A stretch of 64,000 bases of DNA from Sporobacter sp038405045 (lineage in GTDB: Bacteria > Bacillota > Clostridia > Oscillospirales > Oscillospiraceae): the NCBI GenBank assembly GCA_038405045.1, contig JBBZIV010000002.1, forward strand, positions 1-64,000, read 5' to 3'. The notes beneath the pieces were generated by a model. The model did no database searches, was not told the DNA's origin, and worked only from the letters and a program-made list of their open reading frames with translations. Of this stretch, positions 17,549-25,828 are shown piece after piece (the stretch's first letter is position 1; each line of letters starts with the position of its first letter). The translations under genes and the position numbers were made by a program.

Positions 17549-18922
17549 ATGCATAAAATCAGATTTATAGCGGCGCTTTGGCTGGCGAAATGCGCGCGGC
17601 TGGCGCTGAAAATGTTAAGACGGAACGCCACGTATTTTCCGGGCTATCTGGCGCTGAAAATTTGCCCCGACTTTCTGTGTTACATTGGCAAGCCGGAAAA
17701 GATCATCGCCGTCACCGGCTCCAACGGCAAGACGACGGTTTCCAATCTTCTAAACGATGTCCTGACGGGCCGGGGTGAGCGCGTGCTGAACAATCAGCTC
17801 GGCTCTAACGTCCCCGCCGGGATCGCAACGAGCCTTTTGACGGGGTGTAGCCTTACCGGGAAAACACGGTACAGCATGGCCGTTCTGGAAGTGGACGAGC
17901 GCTCGTCAAAACGCATCTATCCATACGTTAAGCCGGATTATCTTATTGTGACGAACCTGTTCCGCGATTCTGCGATGCGCAACGCGCACCCGCAGTATAT
18001 CGCCGGTTTTATTGAGGCAGCTGTTCCAAAGGAAACGAAGCTGATATTAAACGCTGATGATTTGATCTCCGCCGGTATCTGCCCGGACAATGCGCGCGTT
18101 TATTTTGGCATCGACCGGATGGATACAGATGTCGAAGCATGTATCAATCTCATTAACGACGTTCAGCTCTGCCCCGCCTGCTGTGGCGCGCTTACCTATG
18201 ACTACCGGCGCTACCATCATATTGGAAAGGCACATTGCCAAGATTGCGGTTTTCAGTCGCCGCAGGCCGATTATCGCGCGTCTGACGTCAAAACAGACAA
18301 CATGACAATGACCGTATCGGATGAGTCCGGTTCGATGGTGTATCCGCTTCTCAGCGACAGTATTTTTAATATTTATAATGTCTTAACGGTCGTCGCCGCG
18401 CTCCGGGAGCTCGGCCTTTCTCACGAGGAGATTAAAACAGGCCTTGAAAAAACGAAAATCGTTGAAACACGGTTTAACGCGCAAAAGGCCGGTGACGTCA
18501 CCGTTGTCATGCAGATGTCAAAGGATAAGAACGCGCTGGCCGGGTCGAGGGCTTTTGATTACATCAGCGGTCTGCCAGGGAAAAAGGAAGTCATCCTGAT
18601 GATGAACTGTATCCACGATCAGCAGCACTGGTCAGAAAACGTCACATGGCTGTACGACTGCGATTTTGAATTTTTAAATAACGAAAATATCACCAGAATT
18701 GTGGCGACAGGCCCGCGGGCGAGGGATTATTACCTGCGCCTTGTCTTTGCCGGGGTGCCGGAGGACAAGCTCCGTTGCACGCTCCGCGAGCTTGACGCAC
18801 CGGCGCTGCTCGCGTATGAAAACGGTGAAAGCGTTTGCCTCTTTTATGGGACAGATGCCTTAGACCTCGTCTACAAAGTGCAGGGAAAGATCAAGCAGTG
18901 CGCGGAGGCGGCCGCTCTATGA
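17549..18922 (+). CDS. MurT-like Mur ligase (lipid II isoglutaminyl synthase subunit family)
   Basis: MurT with GatD amidates the alpha-carboxyl of D-glutamate in lipid II. The 457-residue protein has a short hydrophobic N terminus, the Mur-ligase P-loop AVTGSNGKTT (about 54-63), and a MurT-type zinc-ribbon insert (CPACCGALTYDY and CQDCGF, about 208-236). It also has the C-terminal DUF1727 domain. The region where canonical MurT reads DGRD-SW is changed to HDQQHWSENVTW. The downstream partner overlaps by ATGA, so the two are coupled. Because the partner lacks its glutaminase residues, the reaction of this pair is uncertain, and I leave out the gene symbol. Confidence 0.85.
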   Translation: MHKIRFIAALWLAKCARLALKMLRRNATYFPGYLALKICPDFLCYIGKPEKIIAVTGSNGKTTVSNLLNDVLTGRGERVLNNQLGSNVPAGIATSLLTGCSLTGKTRYSMAVLEVDERSSKRIYPYVKPDYLIVTNLFRDSAMRNAHPQYIAGFIEAAVPKETKLILNADDLISAGICPDNARVYFGIDRMDTDVEACINLINDVQLCPACCGALTYDYRRYHHIGKAHCQDCGFQSPQADYRASDVKTDNMTMTVSDESGSMVYPLLSDSIFNIYNVLTVVAALRELGLSHEEIKTGLEKTKIVETRFNAQKAGDVTVVMQMSKDKNALAGSRAFDYISGLPGKKEVILMMNCIHDQQHWSENVTWLYDCDFEFLNNENITRIVATGPRARDYYLRLVFAGVPEDKLRCTLRELDAPALLAYENGESVCLFYGTDALDLVYKVQGKIKQCAEAAAL

Positions 18923-19629
18923 AGATTGAAATTCTCTATCCAGAAATCTGTTATCTGTACGGCGACCTCATGAACATCGAATATTTGCACCGCTGTCTGC
19001 CGGAGGCGACCGTTGTCCGCACCGGCTTGAAGGCGCGGCCCGCGTTCGTGGACGGGAATGTTGACCTCGTCTACATAGGTTCAATGACAGAGCGGGCGCA
19101 GGAGCTCGTGATTGACGCGCTTCGGCCTTATACGGAGACAATCAATGAGCTGATCGAGCGTGGCGTGATCTTTCTTGCCACCGGCAACGCGCTGGAGATT
19201 TTTATCGGCCGGATTGAAAATGAAGACGGCAGCGCCCTTGAAGCGCTTGGGCTATTTGACCTCGTCGCCAAGCGCCGGATGATGAACCGGTATAATGCCC
19301 TGTATCTCGGCAAGTTTGGCGATGTCGACATCGTCGGCTTTAAAAGCCAGTTTGCCCATGCCTACGGCGAGGATGGGGAAGCGCTGTTTGAAACAGCCCG
19401 CGGCGCCGGGCGAAACCCCGGCACGAAACCTGAGGGCATCCGAAAAAACAATTTCATGGCGACATATGTTTTAGGGCCGCTGCTCATTTTAAACCCGCCG
19501 TTTACAAAATATCTGCTGGGCCTTCTCGGCGCGCCGGACAGGCCGCTAGCCTATGAAGCTGCGGCGATGGACGCCTATTGCCTGCGCCTGGCGGAGTTCT
19601 CCGACCCAAAAAGAGGCTTTGACTATTAA
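18919..19629 (+). CDS. GatD-like class I amidotransferase homologue without the catalytic Cys/His
   Basis: GatD releases ammonia from glutamine for MurT using a Cys-His pair. This 236-residue protein aligns throughout: YLYGDLMNIEYL at the start, VYIGSMTERAQEL, and a C-terminal LGPLLILNPPFTKYLL. The nucleophile motif (usually ICGGYQ) reads LATGNA, giving A87 or a neighbour in place of Cys. The histidine of GTYLHGP is L185 in ATYVLGP, and the conserved ENHGG is KSQFA. DNA reading is unambiguous. The start is the ATG at 18919, overlapping the murT-like stop. It is probably a non-glutaminase partner; a symbol would mislead. Confidence 0.8.
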   Translation: MKIEILYPEICYLYGDLMNIEYLHRCLPEATVVRTGLKARPAFVDGNVDLVYIGSMTERAQELVIDALRPYTETINELIERGVIFLATGNALEIFIGRIENEDGSALEALGLFDLVAKRRMMNRYNALYLGKFGDVDIVGFKSQFAHAYGEDGEALFETARGAGRNPGTKPEGIRKNNFMATYVLGPLLILNPPFTKYLLGLLGAPDRPLAYEAAAMDAYCLRLAEFSDPKRGFDY

Positions 19630-20501
19630 TGCGTATTGTCGAGCATGGTGGCTTCGTAGAGCTTGCTGAAATCCGGGAATTTGATCTGGCGCGCATCTTT
19701 GAATGCGGGCAGTGCTTTCGCTGGAGCGCGGCACCGGACGGGGCATATATCGGCGTCGCCATGGGGAAGGCAGCCCGTATCTATCAAGAGGGCGGCAGCG
19801 TTTTTATTTCCGGGACGCTGGCAGATTTCAACACCGTCTGGCGGCACTATTTTGATCTGGAGAGGGATTACGAGGCCATCCGCCGTGCCGTCGCCATCGA
19901 TCCGTTCATGACAAAAGCCGCTGCGTTCGGCGCGGGTATCCGCATATTGAGGCAGGACAAATGGGAGGCACTCGCGTCGTTCATCCTCTCCCAGTGCAAC
20001 AATATTCCACGTATTAAAAAAATTATTGATACACTCTGCCGACTCTACGGCGAGCCGGTTGACTTTGACGGCAGGACGTTTCAGACGTTTCCATCGGCTG
20101 AAAACGTCGCATCTCTCTCGCTATCAGACTTAGAACAGCTGCGCTGCGGCTACCGTGCCCCTTTTTTAATTGAAGCGGCGCGCGCCGTCGCTTCCGGTGA
20201 TATCAACTTGGAAGCGCTGTCAAACCGGCCGCCGGAAGAGGCTTTGGCGGCGCTTAAAAACCTTGCCGGCGTGGGCGACAAGGTGGCCAGCTGCGTCGTT
20301 CTCTTCGGGCTGCACCGGCTCGACGCATTCCCCGTCGACACGTGGATCCGTAAGACCGTCCGCGATCACTATGGCAGCAGCTTTGACCCGGCGGTTTTCG
20401 GCGAACACGCAGGCATTGCACAGCAGTATATGTTTTTCTACGCCAGAAGTAATCAAACGCGGGCGGACAAAATGCTCTGTGAGACAGAAGACGCCGGATA
20501 A
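19629..20501 (+). CDS. 8-oxoguanine DNA glycosylase (OGG1-type, HhH-GPD)
   Basis: The enzyme is expected to remove 8-oxoguanine and cut at the resulting abasic site. The 290-residue protein has an OGG N-terminal domain (FDLARIFECGQCFRW) and a helix-hairpin-helix GPD domain. The motif LAGVGDKVASCVVLFGL carries the catalytic lysine K218, and FPVDTWIRK carries the aspartate D237. ALASFILSQCNNIPRIKKII is the family's core helix region. The start overlaps the upstream stop by one base. A related 3-methyladenine activity is possible, but the lysine points to bifunctional OGG. Confidence 0.92.
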   Translation: MRIVEHGGFVELAEIREFDLARIFECGQCFRWSAAPDGAYIGVAMGKAARIYQEGGSVFISGTLADFNTVWRHYFDLERDYEAIRRAVAIDPFMTKAAAFGAGIRILRQDKWEALASFILSQCNNIPRIKKIIDTLCRLYGEPVDFDGRTFQTFPSAENVASLSLSDLEQLRCGYRAPFLIEAARAVASGDINLEALSNRPPEEALAALKNLAGVGDKVASCVVLFGLHRLDAFPVDTWIRKTVRDHYGSSFDPAVFGEHAGIAQQYMFFYARSNQTRADKMLCETEDAG

Positions 20502-20526
20502 GCCGCCGCTTGGCACCGCCGGATGG

Positions 20527-20554
20527 TTGACATCATCAAAAGCGGTGCTATAAT
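20527..20554 (+). promoter_or_regulatory. Consensus sigma-A promoter for guaB
   Basis: Perfect TTGACA (20527-20532) and TATAAT (20549-20554) boxes lie 16 nt apart. The predicted transcript start near 20561 supports the ATG at 20598 and not an earlier in-frame codon. Confidence 0.8.
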
Positions 20555-20597
20555 AGGCAAAAAGCATGTGAATAGAATCGGAAAAGGAGAGGTCACC

Positions 20598-22103
20598 ATG
20601 GCATATATTTTTAACGAGCCGTCACGGACGTTTAGTGAATATCTGCTCGTACCGGGGTACTCGGGTGCAGACTGTGTCCCGGACAGCGTCAGCCTGAAAA
20701 CACCGCTTGTCAGATTTAAAAAAGGTGAAGCACCGGCGCTTTCAATGAATATACCGATGACGTCTGCCATCATGCAGTCGGTCTCGGATGACAAAATGGC
20801 CGTCGCACTTGCAAAAGAGGGCGGCGTCTCTTTTATTTTTTGTTCCCAATCGATTGAAAGCCAGGCTGCCATGGTCGCAAAGGTCAAGTCCCACAAGGCC
20901 GGTTTTGTTATCAGTGAATCGAACATCCGGCCGAACGCAACACTGCGCGACATTTTAGAGCTGAAGCAGAAGACCGGCCATTCGACCGTCGCCGTCACAG
21001 AGGACGGGACGCCTTCCGGCCGCCTTGTCGGCATTGTCACAAGCCGCGACTACCGCGTTTCCCGCATGACGGGGGACGAGCAGGTATCAAGCTTCATGAC
21101 GCCGATTGACAAGCTTGTCACCGCCCCGGCTGGGACGTCGCTGCGTGAGGCAAACGATATCATCTGGGACCATAAGCTCAACGCCCTGCCGGTGATCGAC
21201 AATAACGGGCGCCTGATGCATCTCGTCTTCAGAAAGGATTATGATTCGCATAAAGAAAATCCGCTGGAGCTGCTCGATAGCCATAAAAAGTACGTCGTCG
21301 GCGCGGGTGTCAATACGCGTGACTATGCTGAGCGCATCCCGTCGCTCCTTGAAGCGGGGGCCGACGTTTTATGTATCGACTCGTCAGAAGGCTTCTCAGA
21401 GTGGCAAAAGAGGACGCTTTCATGGGTTCGGGAGAAATACGGGGATACTGTTAAAATCGGGGCCGGGAATGTCGTCGACGGCGAGGGCTTCCGCTTCCTA
21501 GCCGACTGTGGGGCTGATTTTATCAAAGTCGGTATTGGCGGCGGCTCCATCTGCATCACGCGTGAGCAGAAGGGCATTGGGCGCGGGCAGGCCACAGCGC
21601 TCATCGACGTTTCAAAGGCCAGAGACGAATACTTTGAAAAAACCGGCGTTTACATTCCGCTCTGCTCGGACGGCGGTATCGTCCATGACTATCACTTCAC
21701 ACTCGCTTTGGCGATGGGCGCCGATTTTCTGATGCTGGGGCGTTATTTCGCCCGGTTTGACGAGAGCCCGACGAATAAGGTCAGCGTCGGTGGCAGCTAC
21801 ATGAAGGAATACTGGGGCGAGGGCTCGGCCCGCGCGCGCAACTGGCAGCGATACGACCTTGGCGGCGCCGGAAAGCTCTCCTTTGAAGAAGGCGTCGATT
21901 CGTATGTGCCATACGCCGGCAGTCTCAAAGACAACGTTGGCCTGACGCTGAGTAAAATTCGCTCGACGATGTGTAACTGCGGTTCGATGACAATTACGGA
22001 GCTTCAGAAAACGGCGAAAATCACAATGGTCTCCGCGACGTCCATTGTCGAAGGCGGCGCGCACGACGTGCTGCTGAAGGAAAATACCATCGGCTCAAAA
22101 TAA
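20598..22103 (+). CDS. guaB: IMP dehydrogenase
   Basis: IMPDH oxidises IMP to XMP, the committed step of GTP synthesis. The 501-residue protein starts with SRTFSEYLLVPGYS and has a pair of CBS domains (about residues 90-225). The catalytic loop GIGGGSICITREQKGIGRGQA holds the active cysteine, and the flap region ends in the basic GSARARNWQRY. The ATG at 20598 follows AAAGGAGAGGTCACC. It has its own promoter and a terminator hairpin, so it is probably monocistronic. The long form with a C-terminal extension is usual in Clostridia. Confidence 0.95.
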   Translation: MAYIFNEPSRTFSEYLLVPGYSGADCVPDSVSLKTPLVRFKKGEAPALSMNIPMTSAIMQSVSDDKMAVALAKEGGVSFIFCSQSIESQAAMVAKVKSHKAGFVISESNIRPNATLRDILELKQKTGHSTVAVTEDGTPSGRLVGIVTSRDYRVSRMTGDEQVSSFMTPIDKLVTAPAGTSLREANDIIWDHKLNALPVIDNNGRLMHLVFRKDYDSHKENPLELLDSHKKYVVGAGVNTRDYAERIPSLLEAGADVLCIDSSEGFSEWQKRTLSWVREKYGDTVKIGAGNVVDGEGFRFLADCGADFIKVGIGGGSICITREQKGIGRGQATALIDVSKARDEYFEKTGVYIPLCSDGGIVHDYHFTLALAMGADFLMLGRYFARFDESPTNKVSVGGSYMKEYWGEGSARARNWQRYDLGGAGKLSFEEGVDSYVPYAGSLKDNVGLTLSKIRSTMCNCGSMTITELQKTAKITMVSATSIVEGGAHDVLLKENTIGSK

Positions 22104-22109
22104 GAATCG

Positions 22110-22132
22110 GGGCGGCTTCGGCCGCCCTTATT
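22110..22132 (+). terminator. Intrinsic terminator after guaB
   Basis: GGGCGGC-TTCG-GCCGCCC (22110-22127), a stable UUCG-type tetraloop hairpin, is followed by TTATT. Confidence 0.7.
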
Positions 22133-22142
22133 GGTGATCGAA

Positions 22143-22631
22143 ATGACAGACATCCTTGTGGTGTACTACTCCTTTTCCGGAACAACGAGACGTTTGGCTG
22201 GAGAAATTGCAAAACAAACAGGAGGAGATCTCCGAGAACTAGTACCGCAAAAGCCGTATAGCTTTTATGACAATCATGCAGCAAAAGAGGCACGGAAGGA
22301 AATAGAGCAACTCATCTGTCCGCCATTATTGTCAGGGCTTGAGCCGGTGACTATGTATGAATGGATATTTTTAGGGACACCAAATTGGTTTAAATCATTC
22401 ACTCCGCCTGTTTTGAGCTTTATTAAAGGAGTCGATTTGGAAGGAAAAACAATTATACCTTTTTGCACGCACGGCGGAGGCGGCAGCAGCGAGATTATGA
22501 CGAAGCTTAGGGCATGCTGCCCGAAAAATAAAATGCTAACGTGTTATTCGGCGACGGGGGCAACCGACAAATTAGAAATAGTAAATTGGTTACATGAAAT
22601 CGAATTCAAAAAAGATAGATTCACACAATAA
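22143..22631 (+). CDS. Flavodoxin-family protein
   Basis: The 162-residue protein has the FMN phosphate-binding loop YYSFSGTTRRLA near the N terminus, a GTPNWFKSFTPPVLSFI segment and a PFCTHGGGGSSEIM segment as in flavodoxins and NADPH-dependent FMN oxidoreductase-like proteins. It is probably a small electron carrier. The ATG at 22143 fits the family start, although its ribosome site is weak; a TTG 12 nt upstream is possible. The gene is visibly richer in A+T than its neighbours, as if acquired separately. Confidence 0.85.
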   Translation: MTDILVVYYSFSGTTRRLAGEIAKQTGGDLRELVPQKPYSFYDNHAAKEARKEIEQLICPPLLSGLEPVTMYEWIFLGTPNWFKSFTPPVLSFIKGVDLEGKTIIPFCTHGGGGSSEIMTKLRACCPKNKMLTCYSATGATDKLEIVNWLHEIEFKKDRFTQ

Positions 22632-22633
22632 GC

Positions 22634-23317
22634 GTGGATGAAATGATGAGTGATGAAGATGCCTTAGGTATCCAAGAATTTTATAACGATATTGCGCAGG
22701 AGTTTTCTGAGGCATGGTACGCCAATGACAGCCTGCTGCCAACGCTCCGTCAGTTTCTTGCGCTCTTGCCGCCGTCGCCACATGTACTTGATCTTGGCTG
22801 CGGTGCGGGATATGAGAGCATGCGGCTTAATAAGCTCGGCGCCAAAGTGACAGGCGTTGACATCAGCGATGAGGCCATAAAAATCGCACGGCAGAAAAAT
22901 CCTAATATCCGATTTGAAATTCAGGATTTTAGAAAGTTAAGCTACGATCTGGGCCGATTTGACGGGGTCGCGGCCATCGCGTCCCTCATCCATGTAGACG
23001 AATCTGAGCTGCCTGACGTTTTAAGCGGTATAAAGCGGGTTCTGAATGATAACGGCTATGTGATGATCATGGTCGTCGAAGGGCAAGGGCTCAGCCCGGA
23101 GCGGAGTTTTATTGAGCATGGCGGTAAACAATACAGCCGATATTTTTATTTGCATGATCGAAACAGCATAAGCGCTGCCGCGTATAAAGCAGGCCTTGCT
23201 TTTTGTGAGGAATTAGAATTACCGAATGAGCATCAAGAATACGGTTGGAAATGCTTTATTTTCAAGATGAGGGATCATGATGGACGAAAAAATCACGCAG
23301 CTGAAAAAATGGATTGA
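22634..23317 (+). CDS. Class I SAM-dependent methyltransferase
   Basis: The 227-residue protein has SAM motif I VLDLGCGAGYESM, motif II VTGVDISDEAIKIA and post-motif sequence FDGVAAIASLIHV, typical of small-molecule (Methyltransf_11/25-type) enzymes. The substrate is unknown. The annotated start is a GTG at 22634; ATGs at 22643 and 22646 are equally possible because no clear ribosome site is seen. Its 3' end overlaps the sirtuin gene by 41 nt in another frame, which may indicate tight coupling or a recently extended tail. Confidence 0.85.
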   Translation: MDEMMSDEDALGIQEFYNDIAQEFSEAWYANDSLLPTLRQFLALLPPSPHVLDLGCGAGYESMRLNKLGAKVTGVDISDEAIKIARQKNPNIRFEIQDFRKLSYDLGRFDGVAAIASLIHVDESELPDVLSGIKRVLNDNGYVMIMVVEGQGLSPERSFIEHGGKQYSRYFYLHDRNSISAAAYKAGLAFCEELELPNEHQEYGWKCFIFKMRDHDGRKNHAAEKMD

Positions 23318-23996
23318 CGAGAGCGACAATGTTGTTTTCTTCGGCGGGGCGGGCGTATCCACCGAGAGCGGGATTCCGGATTTCCGGAGCGTTGACGGCC
23401 TTTACAGCCAGAAATATAAATACCCACCGGAGACGATTATCAGCCACTCTTTTTTTCTGTCTAATACGGCGGATTTTTACAGCTTCTACCGGGACAAGCT
23501 GCTCGTTTCCGGCGCTAACCCCAATGCCGCCCATTTAAAGCTGGCGGAATGGGAAAAAATCGGCAAGCTCCGTGCCATTATCACGCAGAATATTGACGGG
23601 CTGCACCAGATGGCCGGGAGCAAAAATGTTCTGGAGCTGCACGGCTCGGTGCACCGGAACACCTGCATGCGCTGCCTCAAGCCGTACGGAATCGAGGCTG
23701 TGAGCGAGGTGGAAGGCGTGCCGCGCTGTGATTGCGGCGGGATTATCAAGCCTGACGTTGTTTTATATGAGGAGGGGCTGGACGCCGATGTGATGCACGC
23801 TGCCGTCCAGCACATATCAAACGCAGATGTTTTAATCATCGGGGGTACGTCCCTCGTTGTATACCCCGCGGCGGGACTCGTTAATTACTATAAGGGTAAA
23901 AAGCTGGTCCTCATCAACAAAAGCACAACGGGGTATGATGCTCATGCCGACCTTCTCATCGACGGCAAAATCGGGGAAGTGTTGGGACAGATATAA
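23277..23996 (+). CDS. NAD-dependent deacylase of the Sir2 family
   Basis: Sirtuins remove acetyl or other acyl groups from protein lysines, using NAD. The 239-residue protein has GAGVSTESGIPDFRS, TQNIDGLHQMAG, the catalytic histidine in LHGSVHR, and a zinc site of four cysteines (CMRC and CDC, about 123-147). IIGGTSLVVYPAAGL completes the Rossmann part. It is a normal-length bacterial CobB-like sirtuin. The start is at 23277, inside the methyltransferase gene; a second ATG follows directly. Confidence 0.94.
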   Translation: MMDEKITQLKKWIDESDNVVFFGGAGVSTESGIPDFRSVDGLYSQKYKYPPETIISHSFFLSNTADFYSFYRDKLLVSGANPNAAHLKLAEWEKIGKLRAIITQNIDGLHQMAGSKNVLELHGSVHRNTCMRCLKPYGIEAVSEVEGVPRCDCGGIIKPDVVLYEEGLDADVMHAAVQHISNADVLIIGGTSLVVYPAAGLVNYYKGKKLVLINKSTTGYDAHADLLIDGKIGEVLGQI

Positions 23997-24031
23997 AGGC
24001 TGAATAGGAGGCAAAAAGAATGCTTCAAAAC

Positions 24032-24066
24032 AAAGAGACAAGCCGATTACAGGCTTGTCTCTTTTT
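24032..24066. terminator. Bidirectional intrinsic terminator
   Basis: AAAGAGACAAGCC and its complement flank a 6-nt loop, with A-rich and T-rich sides. It serves the converging sirtuin gene (plus) and GGGtGRT gene (minus). Confidence 0.88.
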
Positions 24067-24081
24067 AAATAATTGTTCTGC

Positions 24082-25083
24082 TTACTTCGCCAGCGCTTTG
24101 GCGACATTAACGGCGCAGGCGACGGTGGCGCCGACCATGGGGTTGTTGCCCATGCCGATAAAGCCCATCATTTCAACATGAGCCGGGACAGAGGAGGAGC
24201 CAGCAAACTGTGCGTCAGAGTGCATTCTTCCCATCGTGTCCGTCATGCCGTAGGAGGCGGGGCCGGCTGCCATGTTGTCCGGGTGGAGTGTTCTGCCCGT
24301 GCCGCCGCCGGACGCGACGGAAAAATACTTTCGGCCCTGCTCTGTGCGTTCTTTCTTATATGTACCCGCGACGGGGTGCTGAAAACGCGTTGGATTTGTG
24401 GAGTTGCCGGTGATAGAGATGTCCACGTTTTCAAGGTGCATGATCGCAACGCCCTCGCGGACATCGTCCGCCCCGTAGCAGCGGACGTGGGCGCGCTCAC
24501 CTTTGGAGTAGGCAAGCTCTTCTGTCACGGCAACTGTTCCGGCGTAGTAATCAAAGGCCGTTTTGCAGTATGTAAAGCCATTGATGCGGGAGATGATCTG
24601 CGCGGCGTCTTTTCCGAGGCCGTTTAAAATGACGCGCAAGGGCTTTTGGCGGACGGTATTGGCGCTTCTGGCGATGCCGATGGCGCCCTCCGCCGCGGCG
24701 AAGGATTCGTGACCGGCCAAAAAGGCAAAGCATTCCGTTTCGTCGGAGAGGAGCATTGCCGCGAGATTCCCGTGGCCGAGCCCGACCCTGCGGTCCTCGG
24801 CGACGGAGCCGGGAATGCAGAAGGCTTGCAGGCCAATGCCAATGGTTTTGGCTGCTTCGGCGGCGACGGCGCAGTTTTTCTTGAGCGCAATGGCCGACCC
24901 GACGATATAGGCCCAACCAGCGTCCTCAAAGCAGATCGGCTGAACGTCGCGCGCTGTCGTATACGGGTCAAGGCCATACTGCTCGCAGAGGGCTTTGGCT
25001 TCGTCGAGATTTTTGATGCCGTTTTCTAAAAGGGCGGCGTTCACCTTGTCGATCCGGCGCCCGTAGCTTTCAAACAGTTCCAT
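24082..25083 (-). CDS. GGGtGRT protein
   Basis: The 333-residue protein contains the sequence ASGGGTGRTLHPDNMA that gives this family its name, plus GCA/GST-rich segments such as YIVGSAIALKK. The family is known mainly from anaerobic Firmicutes and has no established function. It habitually sits beside an IscU/NifU-like scaffold protein, as here, where the scaffold gene lies 13 nt upstream. No signal peptide or membrane helix is seen. The ATG at 25083 follows TAAGGAGG by 8 nt; a longer frame would start without such a site. Co-transcription suggests a joint role in cluster delivery or a redox enzyme. Confidence 0.88.
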   Translation of the reverse strand: MELFESYGRRIDKVNAALLENGIKNLDEAKALCEQYGLDPYTTARDVQPICFEDAGWAYIVGSAIALKKNCAVAAEAAKTIGIGLQAFCIPGSVAEDRRVGLGHGNLAAMLLSDETECFAFLAGHESFAAAEGAIGIARSANTVRQKPLRVILNGLGKDAAQIISRINGFTYCKTAFDYYAGTVAVTEELAYSKGERAHVRCYGADDVREGVAIMHLENVDISITGNSTNPTRFQHPVAGTYKKERTEQGRKYFSVASGGGTGRTLHPDNMAAGPASYGMTDTMGRMHSDAQFAGSSSVPAHVEMMGFIGMGNNPMVGATVACAVNVAKALAK

Positions 25084-25096
25084 GATATGAGCCTCC

Positions 25097-25789
25097 TTAT
25101 TCGTGTCTCGGGTCGATGTATGTAACGCCCTCGGCAAAGCGCCCGTAGGTGCCGGTTGCTTTTTTCAGCGCCTCGTTGGCGTCGGTGCCTTTTTTGATGA
25201 AGTCCATCATCTTGCCGAGATGAATAAATTCATAACCGATTATTTGGCTGTCGGCGTCAAGCGCCATACGGCTGATATAACCCTCGGCGATCTCCAAATA
25301 GCGCGGGCCCTTGGCAAGTGTGCCAAACGTCGTTCCGACTTGACCGCGTAAACCCTTGCCGAGGTCCTCAAGGCTTGCGCCAATGGGTAGGCCCCCCTCG
25401 GAAAATGCCGTCTGCGTCCGGCCGTAGACAATCTGCAAAAAGAGTTCGCGCATGGCGACGTTGATAGCGTCGCACACGAGGTCGGTGTTGAGCGCCTCCA
25501 GAATTGTTTTGCCCGGCAGGATTTCGGCAGCCATTGCGGCAGAATGCGTCATCCCGCTGCAGCCGACCGTTTCGACGAGCGCTTCTTCAATAACGCCGTT
25601 TTTAACGTTCAGCGTCAACTTGCAGGCCCCCTGCTGCGGCGCGCAGCCGCCGACGCCGTGCGTCAGGCCGGAAATGTCCTCGATTTTTGTGGCCTTGACC
25701 CACTTGCCCTCCTCGGGAATCGGGGCTGGGCCGTGATTGGCGCCTTTTTTCAAGCACGTCATCTGTTCCACTTCGTGTGAATAAGTCAT
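25097..25789 (-). CDS. Iron-sulfur cluster assembly scaffold (IscU/NifU-like) protein
   Basis: The 230-residue protein resembles NifU-N/IscU scaffolds. Conserved cysteines are C49 (GVGGCAPQQGAC, with C56), C77 (VGCSGMTHSAAMAAE) and C106 (DLVCDAIN). It is longer than IscU (about 130 residues) because of a C-terminal extension from roughly residue 130 of unknown function. It is the typical upstream partner of the GGGtGRT gene. The ATG follows AAGGGAG. No cysteine desulfurase or other isc/suf gene lies nearby, so it is probably a specialised scaffold and not the housekeeping one. Confidence 0.85.
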   Translation of the reverse strand: MTYSHEVEQMTCLKKGANHGPAPIPEEGKWVKATKIEDISGLTHGVGGCAPQQGACKLTLNVKNGVIEEALVETVGCSGMTHSAAMAAEILPGKTILEALNTDLVCDAINVAMRELFLQIVYGRTQTAFSEGGLPIGASLEDLGKGLRGQVGTTFGTLAKGPRYLEIAEGYISRMALDADSQIIGYEFIHLGKMMDFIKKGTDANEALKKATGTYGRFAEGVTYIDPRHE

Positions 25790-25828
25790 CAGTGAGCTCC
25801 CTTCGTAACGCTTGGTGATTTAATTGGC

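Noticed and set aside
24021..24200. Short plus-strand frame with a TAGGAGG site after the sirtuin gene
   Set aside because: It reads through the bidirectional terminator and into the antisense of the GGGtGRT gene; its composition is that of a shadow frame.
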